NCBI RefSeq assembly: GCF_026020075.1
Contig: NZ_CP102773.1
Coordinates: 186,001-250,000 of the forward strand
DNA length: 64,000 bases
From: Bosea sp. NBC_00550
GTDB taxonomy: Bacteria; Pseudomonadota; Alphaproteobacteria; Rhizobiales; Beijerinckiaceae
Reading direction: 5' to 3'
In this document: positions 54,384 to 63,545 of the stretch, one piece after another
Position numbering within the stretch: position 1 is the stretch's first letter
How the letters are laid out: the number at the start of each line of letters is the position of its first letter
Program-made: the position numbers and the translations under genes
Notes under the pieces: generated by a model
The model's input: only the letters and a program-made list of their open reading frames with translations
Told to the model about the DNA's origin: nothing
Database searches by the model: none

Positions 54384-54632
54384 GAAGCCATGGCGGTCGC
54401 CTGGTATTGGCCCCCCATGACGCCCAGAGCCATGACCACGGCTTTCCGCCCTTCGCCAGCAATCCGGGGATGATCGTGGGGAACGGCCGCTTGCTTGGTG
54501 CGATCGGTCTTGCACGGTTGGGTAGTGCCGCAACGGCACCCTGGCCCGCTCGCGAAAAAACATGCTTGCGATCGCACCGGCATTGGCCAAGCTAGACCGC
54601 ACTTTGACCTGCTGCCTTCCCCGGAGACGCCG

Positions 54633-55310
54633 ATGCCCGACTATCTGATCGACCCCATGCCGCCGCAGCTTTCCGCGGCCTTGGTGGCCAAGCTCCAGCG
54701 CGTCGAGACCGCGACGGTCGGGCATTCCAGGCATTGGGGATTCATGGATCGTGGCATCCAGCCCGTGCTTCGGGGCAAGCGGATTGCGGGCGCCGCCGTG
54801 ACGCTGGCGATCCCCAGCCAGGATTCGACGCTGCTGCATCACGCGCTGGGGCTGCTGCGCCCCGGCGATATCCTTGTCGTCGACAGGCTTGGCGACGACA
54901 AGCACGCCTGCTGGGGCGGCGGCGTCACCATCGCCGCGAAGACCGCCGGTGCCATCGGCGGCATCGTCGACGGGCCCTGCACGGACCTCGCCGAGATCGA
55001 GGATTCTGATTTTCCGATGTGGTGCCGGGGCATGACGCCGATCACCACGCGCGTCTACAATCTCGGCGGCACGATGAACCGGGCGATCTCCTGCGGCAAT
55101 GTGCCAGTCAATGCCGGGGACGTCATCCTGGCCGATGAATCCGGCGTGTTGGTGCTGGCCGTCGCGGAAGCCGAGGCCATCGCCGATGCAGCAATCGCGC
55201 GCCAGGAGCGCGGCGAACGCAACCAGGAGCGCGTCAAGGCGGGCGAGAAGCTCGGAGACATTTCTGGTGCCACGAAAATGGTGCTCGACGCCATGAAGGC
55301 CAACGACTGA
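54633..55310 (+). CDS. RraA-family protein (demethylmenaquinone methyltransferase-like/aldolase fold)
   Basis: 225 residues from the ATG at 54633 (CGGAGA upstream). The frame extends upstream without similarity. RraA-fold blocks are present: GPAVTL-like AGAAVTLAIPSQDSTLLHHA, RPGDILVVDRLGDDKHACWG and GGIVDGPCTDLAEI. In the fold's aldolases (HMG/CHA type) the last block is DGxxRD, with Arg binding substrate and Asp the metal. Here it is Thr117-Asp118, so the Arg is missing. It may be a non-aldolase member. The gene is upstream of a family 5 binding protein. Confidence 0.82.
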   Translation: MPDYLIDPMPPQLSAALVAKLQRVETATVGHSRHWGFMDRGIQPVLRGKRIAGAAVTLAIPSQDSTLLHHALGLLRPGDILVVDRLGDDKHACWGGGVTIAAKTAGAIGGIVDGPCTDLAEIEDSDFPMWCRGMTPITTRVYNLGGTMNRAISCGNVPVNAGDVILADESGVLVLAVAEAEAIADAAIARQERGERNQERVKAGEKLGDISGATKMVLDAMKAND

Positions 55311-55393
55311 CCGCAGACAGACCATATGGCTCCCTCCGATCACTGCGGAGGCTGGCCGCTCAATTGCAACGGGATCATCAGGGGAATCACGCC

Positions 55394-56986
55394 ATGTCTT
55401 TCACGCGCTTCTTGAAAGTTGCCTCGCTGGCCGTCGGGCTGATCGGCGCGAGCGCCGCCTCCGCACAGACGCTCAACATGGGCGTCCGGGCCGGGCCGGA
55501 ATCGATGGACCCGCATTACAGCGCGCTGGGCGTCCATGTCGAGGCGCTCAAGCACATCTTCGACACGCTGGTGCGCTCGAACGAGAAGCTGCAGGTCGAG
55601 CCCAATCTGGCCGAGTCGTGGAAGGCCATCGATGCCACGACCTGGGAGTTCAAGCTGCGCAAGGGCGTCAAGTTCCATGACGGCTCCGACTTCACCGCCG
55701 AAGACGTGAAGTTCTCGATCGAGCGCATTCCCAACGTAACCGGCCCCAATCCGGCGACGCTCTATACGCGCCGCATCAAGGAGGTGCGGGTCATCGACAG
55801 CCATACGGTGCATCTCCTCACCGACAGCGCCGCGCCGACCCTGCCCAACGACCTCGTCCGGCTGTTCATCGTCTCGTCGAAGGCCGCCGCCGGTCTGACC
55901 CGCGAGACCTCGAACGAGGCCTTCAATTCAGGCAAGGCCGCGATCGGAACCGGCCCCTACAAGCTCGTCTCCTGGACGCCCAAGGCCGATCTGACGCTCG
56001 ACCGGTTCGACGGCTACTGGGCCGGCCCGCAGCCCTGGCAGCGCGTCATCCGCAAGGAGATTTCCAACGATGCAGCCCGCGTCGCGCAGTTGCGTGCCCG
56101 CCAGGTCGACATGATCTCGCGCGTCTCGGCGACCGATGTCGCCGCGCTGCAGAAGGACAGCAAGCTCAACGTCCCGACGCAGGACACGATCTTCGTCTTC
56201 CTGCTTGATTTCGATCTGCGCGAGAAAACGCCGCAGGTCAGCGCCAAGGACGGCTCGCCGCTCGCCGCCAACCCCTTCCGCGATCCGCGCGTCCGCGAGG
56301 CACTGGATCTCGCGATCGATCGCCGCCAACTCGGGGACATCGCCATGGACGGGATGGGCTCGCCCGCGACGCAACTGGTCTCGCAGGGGATCTTCGGCTT
56401 CAATCCCGAGATTCCCGAAGTCAAGGCCGATCTAGCGCGCTCGCGACAGTTGCTGGCCGAGGCCGGATATCCCAATGGCTTTAAGTTCACGCTGAGCTTC
56501 ACCGTCGACCGCCTCCCGGGCGACCGCGAGATCGGCACGACGCTGGTGCAGATGCTGGCGCGTGTCGGCGTCGATGTGCAGGCCAATGGCGTGCCCGTCT
56601 CGATCCTGTTCTCGGCGCGGCCGCGCGGCGAGCTCTCGGCGACGATGGCCGGCTGGGGCACGATCACCGGCGAGGCCTATTACACCCTGTCCGCGATCGC
56701 GCATTCCAACGATGCGGACCGCAAGCTCGGCCAGTTCAACTGGCGCGGCTATGCCAATCCCGCCGTCGACAAGCTGATCGACAGTGCCGGCAGCGAACTC
56801 GACAATGCTAAGCGCAGCGCCATGCTCAGCGAGGCGGGAGCGCTGTTTATGAAGGATCGCGTCACGCTGCCGCTGACCGTGATCAAATATGGCTGGGCGG
56901 TCTGGCGGGATCGCGCCCAGACAGTGCGCCTGCGCAGCGACGAGGAAACGCTCGCCATGGACGTCGTCCCGGTCAAGGCGAACTGA
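55394..56986 (+). CDS. ABC transporter binding protein, family 5
   Basis: 530 residues from the ATG at 55394. Signal peptide to about residue 25 (ASAASAQ). Family blocks are TLNMGVRAGPESMDPHYSAL, TWEFKLRKGVKFHDGSDFTA, EDVKFSIERI, IGTGPYKLVSWTPKADLTLD and DPRVREALDLAIDRRQLGDI. It is not followed by its own permeases. The nearest pair (61688-63545) lies next to another family 5 binding protein, so the two may share one transporter. A hairpin follows the stop. Confidence 0.92.
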   Translation: MSFTRFLKVASLAVGLIGASAASAQTLNMGVRAGPESMDPHYSALGVHVEALKHIFDTLVRSNEKLQVEPNLAESWKAIDATTWEFKLRKGVKFHDGSDFTAEDVKFSIERIPNVTGPNPATLYTRRIKEVRVIDSHTVHLLTDSAAPTLPNDLVRLFIVSSKAAAGLTRETSNEAFNSGKAAIGTGPYKLVSWTPKADLTLDRFDGYWAGPQPWQRVIRKEISNDAARVAQLRARQVDMISRVSATDVAALQKDSKLNVPTQDTIFVFLLDFDLREKTPQVSAKDGSPLAANPFRDPRVREALDLAIDRRQLGDIAMDGMGSPATQLVSQGIFGFNPEIPEVKADLARSRQLLAEAGYPNGFKFTLSFTVDRLPGDREIGTTLVQMLARVGVDVQANGVPVSILFSARPRGELSATMAGWGTITGEAYYTLSAIAHSNDADRKLGQFNWRGYANPAVDKLIDSAGSELDNAKRSAMLSEAGALFMKDRVTLPLTVIKYGWAVWRDRAQTVRLRSDEETLAMDVVPVKAN

Positions 56987-56994
56987 GGCCAGCC

Positions 56995-57024
56995 GGCCCG
57001 GCCTTCCAGACGGAACGCCGGGCC
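56995..57024. terminator. Bidirectional hairpin between convergent genes
   Basis: GGCCCGGC at 56995-57002 pairs with GCCGGGCC at 57017-57024. Inside, TTCC (57004-57007) pairs with GGAA (57012-57015) around AGAC, with one C-C mismatch between the stems. It lies 8 bp after the binding-protein stop and 15 bp before the end of the convergent hydrolase gene. There is no T-tract. Confidence 0.6.
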
Positions 57025-57039
57025 TCCCCGCCGATTGCG

Positions 57040-57843
57040 TCAATCGAGCCGGGCGACGATGCCCGCCGCCTCGGCTGAGGAAGGCGGAAAGCGCGTCATG
57101 ATCTGCGGATCGTGGCCGGGAATGACCATACTCTCGGAATTGGCGAGCTCGCGCAGCCGTTGGAAGCCGTCGAGCGTCGCCCCGACGTTGTAGACCCACG
57201 GAAACGGAATGTTGCGCTCGAAGTTCTCGAAGAAATGGGTCGCGTCCGAGGCCAGCACGAGCCAGCCATTGCGTGTCATCACCCGCACGACCTGCTGGCC
57301 GTCGGTGTGCCCGCCCACGCGATGGAGCGTGATTCCGGGAGCAACCTCGCCCTCGCCTTGATGATAGACGACGCGCCCCTCGAACAGCTTGCGCACGGTC
57401 TCGGCGATATCATGGGGATCATAACCGCCGCGCAGCATGCCGTGGCACATGCAGGGGCCCGTGGCATAGGCCATCTCGGCCGCCTGGAGATGAAAGCGCG
57501 CCTTCGGGAACAGGTTCTGGTTGCCCGAATGGTCGTAATGCAAATGCGTCAGCACGACATCGGCGATGCTGCCCGGATCGATCCCGAGCAGCCTCAGGCC
57601 CTCGCTCGGACACAGCAAGAATTCGCGCCCGCGCTTCTGAGCGACCTCGGCGCTGAAGCCGGTATCGACGATGATCGCGCCATCCGGGCCCTTGATGACG
57701 AAGACGAAGTAGTCAAACGGCATCGGCCCGTCATGGGCATCGCCGCCCAGGAAATTCTCGGCGCGCCGGCGCGCCGCATGATGTGCGAAACGGATCGCAT
57801 GGACTTCATGCACCGGGATGCCGCTGGCAGGAGTGGTGTTCAT
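57040..57843 (-). CDS. Metallo-beta-lactamase-fold hydrolase (AHL-lactonase-like family)
   Basis: 267 residues. The metal motif HxHxDH is His100-Leu-His102-Tyr-Asp104-His105 (THLHYDHSGN). A further His is in RVGGHTDGQ, an Asp in LVLASDATHFFEN, and a late His in VIPGHDPQI. Overall it resembles the AttM/BlcC group of lactonases. Hydrolysis of a lactone in the cytoplasm is likely; quorum-signal degradation is possible but not indicated by context. It follows an SDR gene by 15 bp on the same strand. Confidence 0.85.
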   Translation of the reverse strand: MNTTPASGIPVHEVHAIRFAHHAARRRAENFLGGDAHDGPMPFDYFVFVIKGPDGAIIVDTGFSAEVAQKRGREFLLCPSEGLRLLGIDPGSIADVVLTHLHYDHSGNQNLFPKARFHLQAAEMAYATGPCMCHGMLRGGYDPHDIAETVRKLFEGRVVYHQGEGEVAPGITLHRVGGHTDGQQVVRVMTRNGWLVLASDATHFFENFERNIPFPWVYNVGATLDGFQRLRELANSESMVIPGHDPQIMTRFPPSSAEAAGIVARLD

Positions 57844-57858
57844 CGGACGACTTTCGGT

Positions 57859-58617
57859 TCAGGCGATGGTCAGGCCGCCGTCCACCACGATCGTGGCGCC
57901 GGTGACATAGGCTGCGGCATCGCTTGCGAGATAGGCCACGGCCCCTGCCACATCCTCGGGGGTGCCGGCGCGGCGCAACGGCACCGGCGCGAGCTTGCGC
58001 GCCCGGAACTCCGGATCGGCCAGCATGTGCCGGTTGATGTCAGTTTCGATCGTACCCGGCGCGACGAGATTGACGGTGATGTCGTGCGGCGCCAGCTCCA
58101 GCGCCATGGCCCGGGCCAGCATCATGACGCCTCCCTTGGTGGCGACGTAATGGGCGATGTCGGGATTGGCATGGGCCTGGTTAACCGAGGAGACCATGAC
58201 GATGCGGCCGGGCTTGCCCCGATCGATCATGATCTTCGCCGCCTCCTGCGCACAGGCGAAATAGCCGTGCAGGTTGACGGCATGTATGGCGGCCCAGTCC
58301 TCGTCGGTGATCTCCATGAAGGCCCGGCGCTGGATCCTGGCCGCGTTGCAGACGAGGATGCCGAGCCCGCTCAACGCCTCGGACGCGCCCCGCACGGCGG
58401 CCCGGGCGGCCGCCGGATCCCCCATATCGGCGTGAACCAGCTCTGCCCGTCGCCCCATGCCCCGGATCGTGACCGCCAGTTCCTCAGCCAGCTCGCGGCT
58501 GCGATACCAGTGCAGGGCGACGTCGGCTCCGGCTTCGGCAAGGGCGAGCGCCACGGCACGGCCGATGCCCTGGCTATCCGCTCCAGTCACGAGAGCGGTC
58601 GATGATGCAAGCGTCAC
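57859..58617 (-). CDS. Short-chain dehydrogenase/reductase
   Basis: 252 residues. The cofactor motif TGADSQGIG is at 11-19, NAA in LVCNAARIQ, the catalytic Ser in VMVSSVNQAH, and Tyr-x3-Lys in HYVATKGG. The C-terminus VTGATIVVDGGLTIA is typical. The Rossmann loop has SQ inserted compared with TGxxxGIG, as in some sugar or bile-acid type SDRs. With the lactonase-like gene downstream it could form a dehydrogenase-plus-lactonase pair that oxidises a cyclic alcohol and opens the lactone (inference). Confidence 0.92.
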   Translation of the reverse strand: MTLASSTALVTGADSQGIGRAVALALAEAGADVALHWYRSRELAEELAVTIRGMGRRAELVHADMGDPAAARAAVRGASEALSGLGILVCNAARIQRRAFMEITDEDWAAIHAVNLHGYFACAQEAAKIMIDRGKPGRIVMVSSVNQAHANPDIAHYVATKGGVMMLARAMALELAPHDITVNLVAPGTIETDINRHMLADPEFRARKLAPVPLRRAGTPEDVAGAVAYLASDAAAYVTGATIVVDGGLTIA

Positions 58618-58858
58618 GGCTTAAGTCCTGTGGAGTCAGATCGGCTGCGGGGTCATTCCAGCGCCGCGTCGGACCCCGATCGGCCCGGCCCGGTATTCTC
58701 GCTTGCCGAGGCCCGCTGAAGCAAGGCGTGCGACGTTTTCCGCGAAGCTTGGGCGCGGCTTAGCGGTATGCGGGCAGGGCATTGCGGCGCGAGGCAAATT
58801 AGACCCAAATGGCACGATCCCTGCTTTATGCGGGTCGAGCTACCGGCGTTCAAAGACG

Positions 58859-59911
58859 ATGGACAGGCATACGATTTTCCTCACCTCTCCGCTCGAGCCG
58901 GAGCATGTCGATCGCATCCGGGCGGCCGCGACGGCGGCCGTCGAGGTGATCCATGAACCCGATCTGCTGCCGACTGTCCGCTTCGTCGCGGATCACAAGG
59001 GCGAGCCGGATTTCAAGCGCGATGCCGGACAGGAGGCGCGCTGGCGCGCCCATCTCGGACGCGCGACGATCCTATGGGATTTCCCGTCCGGACCTGCCAC
59101 GAACGGCGGCGGGCTCTCGGTGGCTCCCCATGTCCGCTGGGTTCAGACCACGAGCTCCGGCGTCGGCCGGATGGTCAACGATTACGGCCTGGCCGGGAGC
59201 GAGCTCATCGTCACGACCGCACGCGGCGTTCATGCTAGGCCCCTTGCGGAGTTCGCCGTGATGGCGCTGCTCGTTCACGCCAAGCGCTATCCGTTCCTCA
59301 AGGACGAGCAGAAGGCGCATCGCTGGGAGCGCTATTGCGGCACGTCGCTGGCGGGGCAGACCCTTCTCGTGGTCGGAGCCGGCAAGGTCGGTGCGGAAGT
59401 CGGACGCTTCGCGCAGGCCTTCGGCATGAGGGTCATCGCACTGGTGCGCCGTCCCTCGGACGATAGGCGCGCCGAACTTTTTGCCGACGAGGTCCACGGC
59501 CTCGACATGCTGGAGCAGGCCGTCGCGCGTGCCGACGCCGTCGTGCTCGCGGCGCCGCATACGCCGGCGACGGAGGGCATGCTCAGCCGCGCCATCATCG
59601 CGCGTATGAAACCGGGCGTCGTCTTCGTCAATATCGGGCGCGGGCAGTTGGTCGATGAGGAGGCACTGACCGAGGCGCTGCAATCCGGCGCGATCGGCTT
59701 GGCGGCGCTCGATGTCGCGCAGATCGAGCCGCTGCCGGATGTCTCCGCACTTTGGGACCTACCCAATGTGTTGATCTCGCCGCACTCGGCCAGCACCGTC
59801 GCCAGCGAGAACGATGCGATCACCGATATCTTCTGCCACAATATCCCGCTGTTCCTGGCGGGCCGAAGCTCCGAAATGACCAATATCCTCGACAAGGCGC
59901 AAATGTACTGA
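58859..59911 (+). CDS. D-2-hydroxyacid dehydrogenase family protein
   Basis: 350 residues from the ATG at 58859; the earlier part of the frame lacks similarity. The NAD-binding motif GAGKVG is at 173-178 (LLVVGAGKVGAEVGRFAQAF). The catalytic Arg is in TTARGVHARPLAEFAV or the later NIGRGQLVDEEAL, the Glu in DVAQIEPLPD, and the His in LISPHSAS, the usual Arg-Glu-His relay. It interconverts a 2-hydroxyacid and a 2-ketoacid. It precedes a family 5 binding protein by 56 bp, so the pair probably shares a transcript with the following transporter. Confidence 0.9.
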   Translation: MDRHTIFLTSPLEPEHVDRIRAAATAAVEVIHEPDLLPTVRFVADHKGEPDFKRDAGQEARWRAHLGRATILWDFPSGPATNGGGLSVAPHVRWVQTTSSGVGRMVNDYGLAGSELIVTTARGVHARPLAEFAVMALLVHAKRYPFLKDEQKAHRWERYCGTSLAGQTLLVVGAGKVGAEVGRFAQAFGMRVIALVRRPSDDRRAELFADEVHGLDMLEQAVARADAVVLAAPHTPATEGMLSRAIIARMKPGVVFVNIGRGQLVDEEALTEALQSGAIGLAALDVAQIEPLPDVSALWDLPNVLISPHSASTVASENDAITDIFCHNIPLFLAGRSSEMTNILDKAQMY

Positions 59912-59967
59912 ATGCGGCTCGCGGTCGCCTCCGGCGCACCCGAACCGGCAACCATGGAGGACAGATC

Positions 59968-61614
59968 ATGCTGCCGAGACTGACGAACCTGCTCGCACGG
60001 CTCGCCCTCGCGGGAGCGCTCGCCTCAGGTGCCGCCTTGGCGCAGGATGCCGGCAAGCCGCAATATGGCGGGCAACTGATCTATGCCCAGTCCGGCGAGA
60101 AGTTCACGCTCTTCATGGGCCGCAGCACCGACCAGTCGGGGCAGGATGTCTGGTTGCATGCCTGCGAGACGCTCGTCGAACTGAGCCCGCAAAACGAGAT
60201 CAAGCCACTGCTCGCCAAGAGCTGGACGACCTCGCCCGATGGCAAGACCGTGACCTTCAAGCTGCAGGAGGGCGTCAAGTTCCATGACGGATCGTCCTTC
60301 AACGCCGAGGCCGCGGCATTCGTGTTCAACGAGGCGAAGGCCAAGAAATTCATCTATCTGCCGCTGCTCGAGGGCTTCGAGAACGCGACGGCCGATTCCG
60401 AATACGAGATGTCGTTCCATCTCGCGGCACCCTTCGCCGCGCTGTTGCCGACGCTGGGCTACCGCCCGCTCTGCATGTTCAGCCCGACTGCCTACAAGGC
60501 CGTGGGCGAGGCCGGGCTGGCGACCAAGGTTGTCGGAACCGGCCCCTTCGTGCACACGCAGTTCGTCAAGGGCGAATACACGATCTTCGAGAAGAACAAG
60601 GACTACTGGCAGGCCGGAAAGCCCTATTTTGACAGCGTCAAGATCGTGATCGTGCCCGATGCCGCGACACGCACGGCGATGCTAGAGCGCGGCGAGATCG
60701 ACCGCACCGTCCAGCTCGGCGATCTCGAACTGGCCAGGCTCGAGCGCAACAAGAGCGTGCTGGTCAGGACGGTGCCGAGCACGCGCCAGTTCTACGTCGT
60801 GCTGAATCACAAGGTCCCGGCGCTTGCCAATCCGACCTTCCGCCGGGCGCTAAACTACGCGATCGACAAGGCCGGCATCGTGCAGAGCGTCTTCGCCGGG
60901 CGCGGCGCCGCGCTGATGACGGCGCCAACCCTGATGGAAGGCGTCGTCGGCTACACCGATATGCGCGCGCCGGGCGAGGACACCATCTTCCCCTATGATC
61001 CCGATAAGGCGCTAGCGCTGATGAAGGAGGCCGGCTACGCCTTTAGCGGCGGCGTGCTCAAGGACCCACAGGGCCAGCCGGTCAAGCTGAAACTCTTCAC
61101 CCCGCGCGGCGCCACCAAGGGCGACTATCAGATCGCCCAGCTGCTCCAGACCTTCCTGAAACAGGTCGGCATCGCCGTCGATCTCACCGTGATGGAGAGC
61201 GCCGCCTTCAGCTCGGCGACGAATTTGGGTCCCAACGACGCGAAATACGACATGGCGCTGCTGTCCTGGGGCATTCCGACGGCCGATCCCGATCAGCCGA
61301 TGATGTATTTCACCCACACCAACGCCTGGAAGCCCAATGGCGCCAACCGTATGTTCTTCTCCGACGCCGAGATCGACCGCCTCGCCAACGTCGCCCATAC
61401 CGAGACCGACCCGGCCAAACGCAACGAATATGTCAAGCAGTGGATGGCGCGGCTCCTAGTCCTGGCGCCGGTGATCTACCTGCCGACGCTCAATCTCGGC
61501 TTGGCCGGCCGGACCTATCTCAAGGGCGACGAGATCTTGGCGGTCGACAATTATCCGGCGCATTTCGCCTGGTTCGACAAGGGCGAGATGGAGCGCCAGG
61601 GCGTAAAGCGCTGA
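59968..61614 (+). CDS. ABC transporter binding protein, family 5
   Basis: 548 residues from the ATG at 59968 (GGAGG at 59956-59960). A leader to about residue 28 (ASGAALAQ). Family blocks are YGGQLIYAQSGEKFTLFMGR, KTVTFKLQEGVKFHDGSSFN, VGTGPFVHTQFVKGEYTIFE and NPTFRRALNYAIDKAGIVQS. It feeds the two permeases downstream. It differs clearly from the binding protein at 55394, so the ligand probably differs too. Confidence 0.93.
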   Translation: MLPRLTNLLARLALAGALASGAALAQDAGKPQYGGQLIYAQSGEKFTLFMGRSTDQSGQDVWLHACETLVELSPQNEIKPLLAKSWTTSPDGKTVTFKLQEGVKFHDGSSFNAEAAAFVFNEAKAKKFIYLPLLEGFENATADSEYEMSFHLAAPFAALLPTLGYRPLCMFSPTAYKAVGEAGLATKVVGTGPFVHTQFVKGEYTIFEKNKDYWQAGKPYFDSVKIVIVPDAATRTAMLERGEIDRTVQLGDLELARLERNKSVLVRTVPSTRQFYVVLNHKVPALANPTFRRALNYAIDKAGIVQSVFAGRGAALMTAPTLMEGVVGYTDMRAPGEDTIFPYDPDKALALMKEAGYAFSGGVLKDPQGQPVKLKLFTPRGATKGDYQIAQLLQTFLKQVGIAVDLTVMESAAFSSATNLGPNDAKYDMALLSWGIPTADPDQPMMYFTHTNAWKPNGANRMFFSDAEIDRLANVAHTETDPAKRNEYVKQWMARLLVLAPVIYLPTLNLGLAGRTYLKGDEILAVDNYPAHFAWFDKGEMERQGVKR

Positions 61615-61687
61615 GCGCAGCGGGGATCGGGCCGCGCATCGGCGCCAAACGCTGCGCGGCCTCGCCAACACATGGGGACGTCATGCC

Positions 61688-62605
61688 TTGCTCAGAATGA
61701 TCATCGGACGGATGGGCTTCATCGTCCTCGCCGGACTGCTACTGCTGACGTTCCTGTTCGCGCTGTTCCACATCATTCCGGGCGATCCGGCCGTGCTGCT
61801 GGCCGGCGACAATGCGCCCAAGGACGTGGTCGACGGCATCCGCAAGGCCTATGGCTTCGACCGGCCGCTCTATATCCAGTACAGCACCTATATCGGCAAT
61901 GTGCTGCTCGGCGATTTCGGTGTCTCGAACTACAACCGCCAGCCCGTGCTCGGAATCGTCCTGACCCGGGTCTTCAACACGGCGCAACTCGCCACGCTGG
62001 CGATGATCTTCGCCGTCGTAGTCAGCCTGACGCTCGGCTCGCTCTCGGCGACGTTCTGGGGCAGTTCGCTCGACAAGACCGTAACGGTCGGGTCGCTGGT
62101 TGGCATCTGCCTGCCGGTATTCGTCACCGGCATCGCCGGAATCTATCTCTTCGGCGTGCACCTCGAATGGCTGCCGATCGCTGGAATGGCGAGTTGGGCC
62201 AACTATGTCCTGCCAGTCGTTACGCTGGGCGCCTATCAGGCAGCGATCTTCACGCGCATGGTCCGCTCCTGCATGATCGAAGCGCTCGGCAAGGAGTTCG
62301 TGATCACCGCCCGCGCCAAGGGCGTCGCCGAGTGGCGCATCGTGTTGACTCATGCGCTGCCCAACGCCTTCTTGCCGATCATCACGCTGTTCGGCCTGGG
62401 CTTCGGACACACGCTCGGCGGCTCAGTGGTGATCGAATCGATCTTCAACTGGCCCGGCCTCGGCCGGCTGATGGTCGAATCCGTGCTGACGCGCGATCTG
62501 CCGATCATCCAGGCCTCGATCTTCTTTTTCGCGATCATCTTCATCACGCTGAACATGGTCGTGGACATCCTCTACACTTGGTTCGACCCGAGGATCTCGT
62601 ATTGA
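61688..62605 (+). CDS. Dipeptide-type ABC transporter permease (DppB-like)
   Basis: 305 residues from a TTG at 61688 (GGGGAC upstream); an ATG at 61697 would give a product 3 residues shorter. Family blocks are FHIIPGDPAVLLAGDNAPKD, VVDGIRKAYGFDRPLYIQYS and the EAA loop FVITARAKGVAEWRIVLTHA. It has six membrane segments. It pairs with the next permease, 28 bp downstream. Confidence 0.92.
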   Translation: MLRMIIGRMGFIVLAGLLLLTFLFALFHIIPGDPAVLLAGDNAPKDVVDGIRKAYGFDRPLYIQYSTYIGNVLLGDFGVSNYNRQPVLGIVLTRVFNTAQLATLAMIFAVVVSLTLGSLSATFWGSSLDKTVTVGSLVGICLPVFVTGIAGIYLFGVHLEWLPIAGMASWANYVLPVVTLGAYQAAIFTRMVRSCMIEALGKEFVITARAKGVAEWRIVLTHALPNAFLPIITLFGLGFGHTLGGSVVIESIFNWPGLGRLMVESVLTRDLPIIQASIFFFAIIFITLNMVVDILYTWFDPRISY

Positions 62606-62633
62606 CCCGCTCGCAGCCCCCAAAAGCGAGGCC

Positions 62634-63545
62634 GTGATGGATTTCCTCAGGAGCTTCGCGCGCGATCGCGTCGGCCTGTTCTTCGCCGTCGTGCTGCTGG
62701 CGCTCTTCGTGGTCGCGCTGACGGCCCCTTGGATCACCCCGCGCGACCCCTTCGCGATCAGCCTGCGCCAGGGCATGAAGCCGCCCTCCTGGGCGAACTT
62801 GCTCGGCACCGACCAGTTCGGCCGCGACGTGCTTTCGCGGGTGATCCTGGCGACCCAGGTGACGACCAAGATCGCTCTCGCCTCGATCTTGTTCGCCGTC
62901 GTGCTGGGCGTGCCGCTGGGCATGTTCGTCGGTTATCGCGGCGGCATCTGGGATGCGGTGACGATGCGCATCACGGACATCATGCTAATCTTCCCGATTA
63001 TCCTGCTGGCGATCGTCATCGTCGTCGTCGCCGGCCCCTCTGAGCAGGGCGTCGTCATCGCGCTCGGCCTGTCGCAGATGCCGCAATTCATCCGCGTCGC
63101 GCGCGGCGTGACGCTGTCGGCCAAGGAGGAGCTCTATGTCGAGGCGGCGATCGCGGCGGGTGCAAGTTGGCCCGGCATCCTGTGGCGCCACATCTGGCCC
63201 AACATCTCCACCCCGATCATCGTCCAGGCGACGCTGACCCTGCCCGTCTTCGTGCTGAACACCGCCGCGCTGAGCTATCTCGGCCTCGGCGTTCAGCCGC
63301 CGACGCCGGAATGGGGCCAGATGCTGAACGAGGCCAAGGAGGTGCTGACCAGCGCGCCGTATCTGATCATCGGCCCTTCGGTCGCACTGTTCCTGTTCGT
63401 GCTCTCGGCAAACCTCGTCGGTGACACGCTGCAGGAGACGCTGAATCCGAAGCTGAAGGGCCGGCGCCTGGCGATGATGGGGCCACGGCGCTTCGGCGCG
63501 AAGACGGCGGGCGAGCCGCGACCCGAACCGAAGGTCGTGCCATGA
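62634..63545 (+). CDS. Dipeptide-type ABC transporter permease (DppC-like)
   Basis: 303 residues from a GTG directly followed by ATG, so the true start may be 62637. It has six membrane segments. NLLGTDQFGRDVLSRVILAT and the EAA loop YVEAAIAAGASWPGILWRHI identify the DppC type. The stop overlaps the next gene's ATG (ATGA). The ATPase genes, if present, lie beyond the window. Confidence 0.93.
   Translation: MMDFLRSFARDRVGLFFAVVLLALFVVALTAPWITPRDPFAISLRQGMKPPSWANLLGTDQFGRDVLSRVILATQVTTKIALASILFAVVLGVPLGMFVGYRGGIWDAVTMRITDIMLIFPIILLAIVIVVVAGPSEQGVVIALGLSQMPQFIRVARGVTLSAKEELYVEAAIAAGASWPGILWRHIWPNISTPIIVQATLTLPVFVLNTAALSYLGLGVQPPTPEWGQMLNEAKEVLTSAPYLIIGPSVALFLFVLSANLVGDTLQETLNPKLKGRRLAMMGPRRFGAKTAGEPRPEPKVVP

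Noticed and set aside
54381..55343. 320-codon minus-strand frame over the RraA-like gene
   Set aside because: Antisense shadow; the plus-strand RraA-fold motifs are clear.
57040..57843. Quorum-quenching AHL lactonase assignment
   Set aside because: The fold and metal motif fit, but no LuxI/LuxR quorum genes or AHL context are present. Kept as a generic lactonase-like hydrolase.
57112..58605. 497-codon open frame on the plus strand
   Set aside because: It is antisense to the well-supported lactonase-like and SDR genes; high GC keeps the opposite strand open. No domain pattern is visible in its translation.
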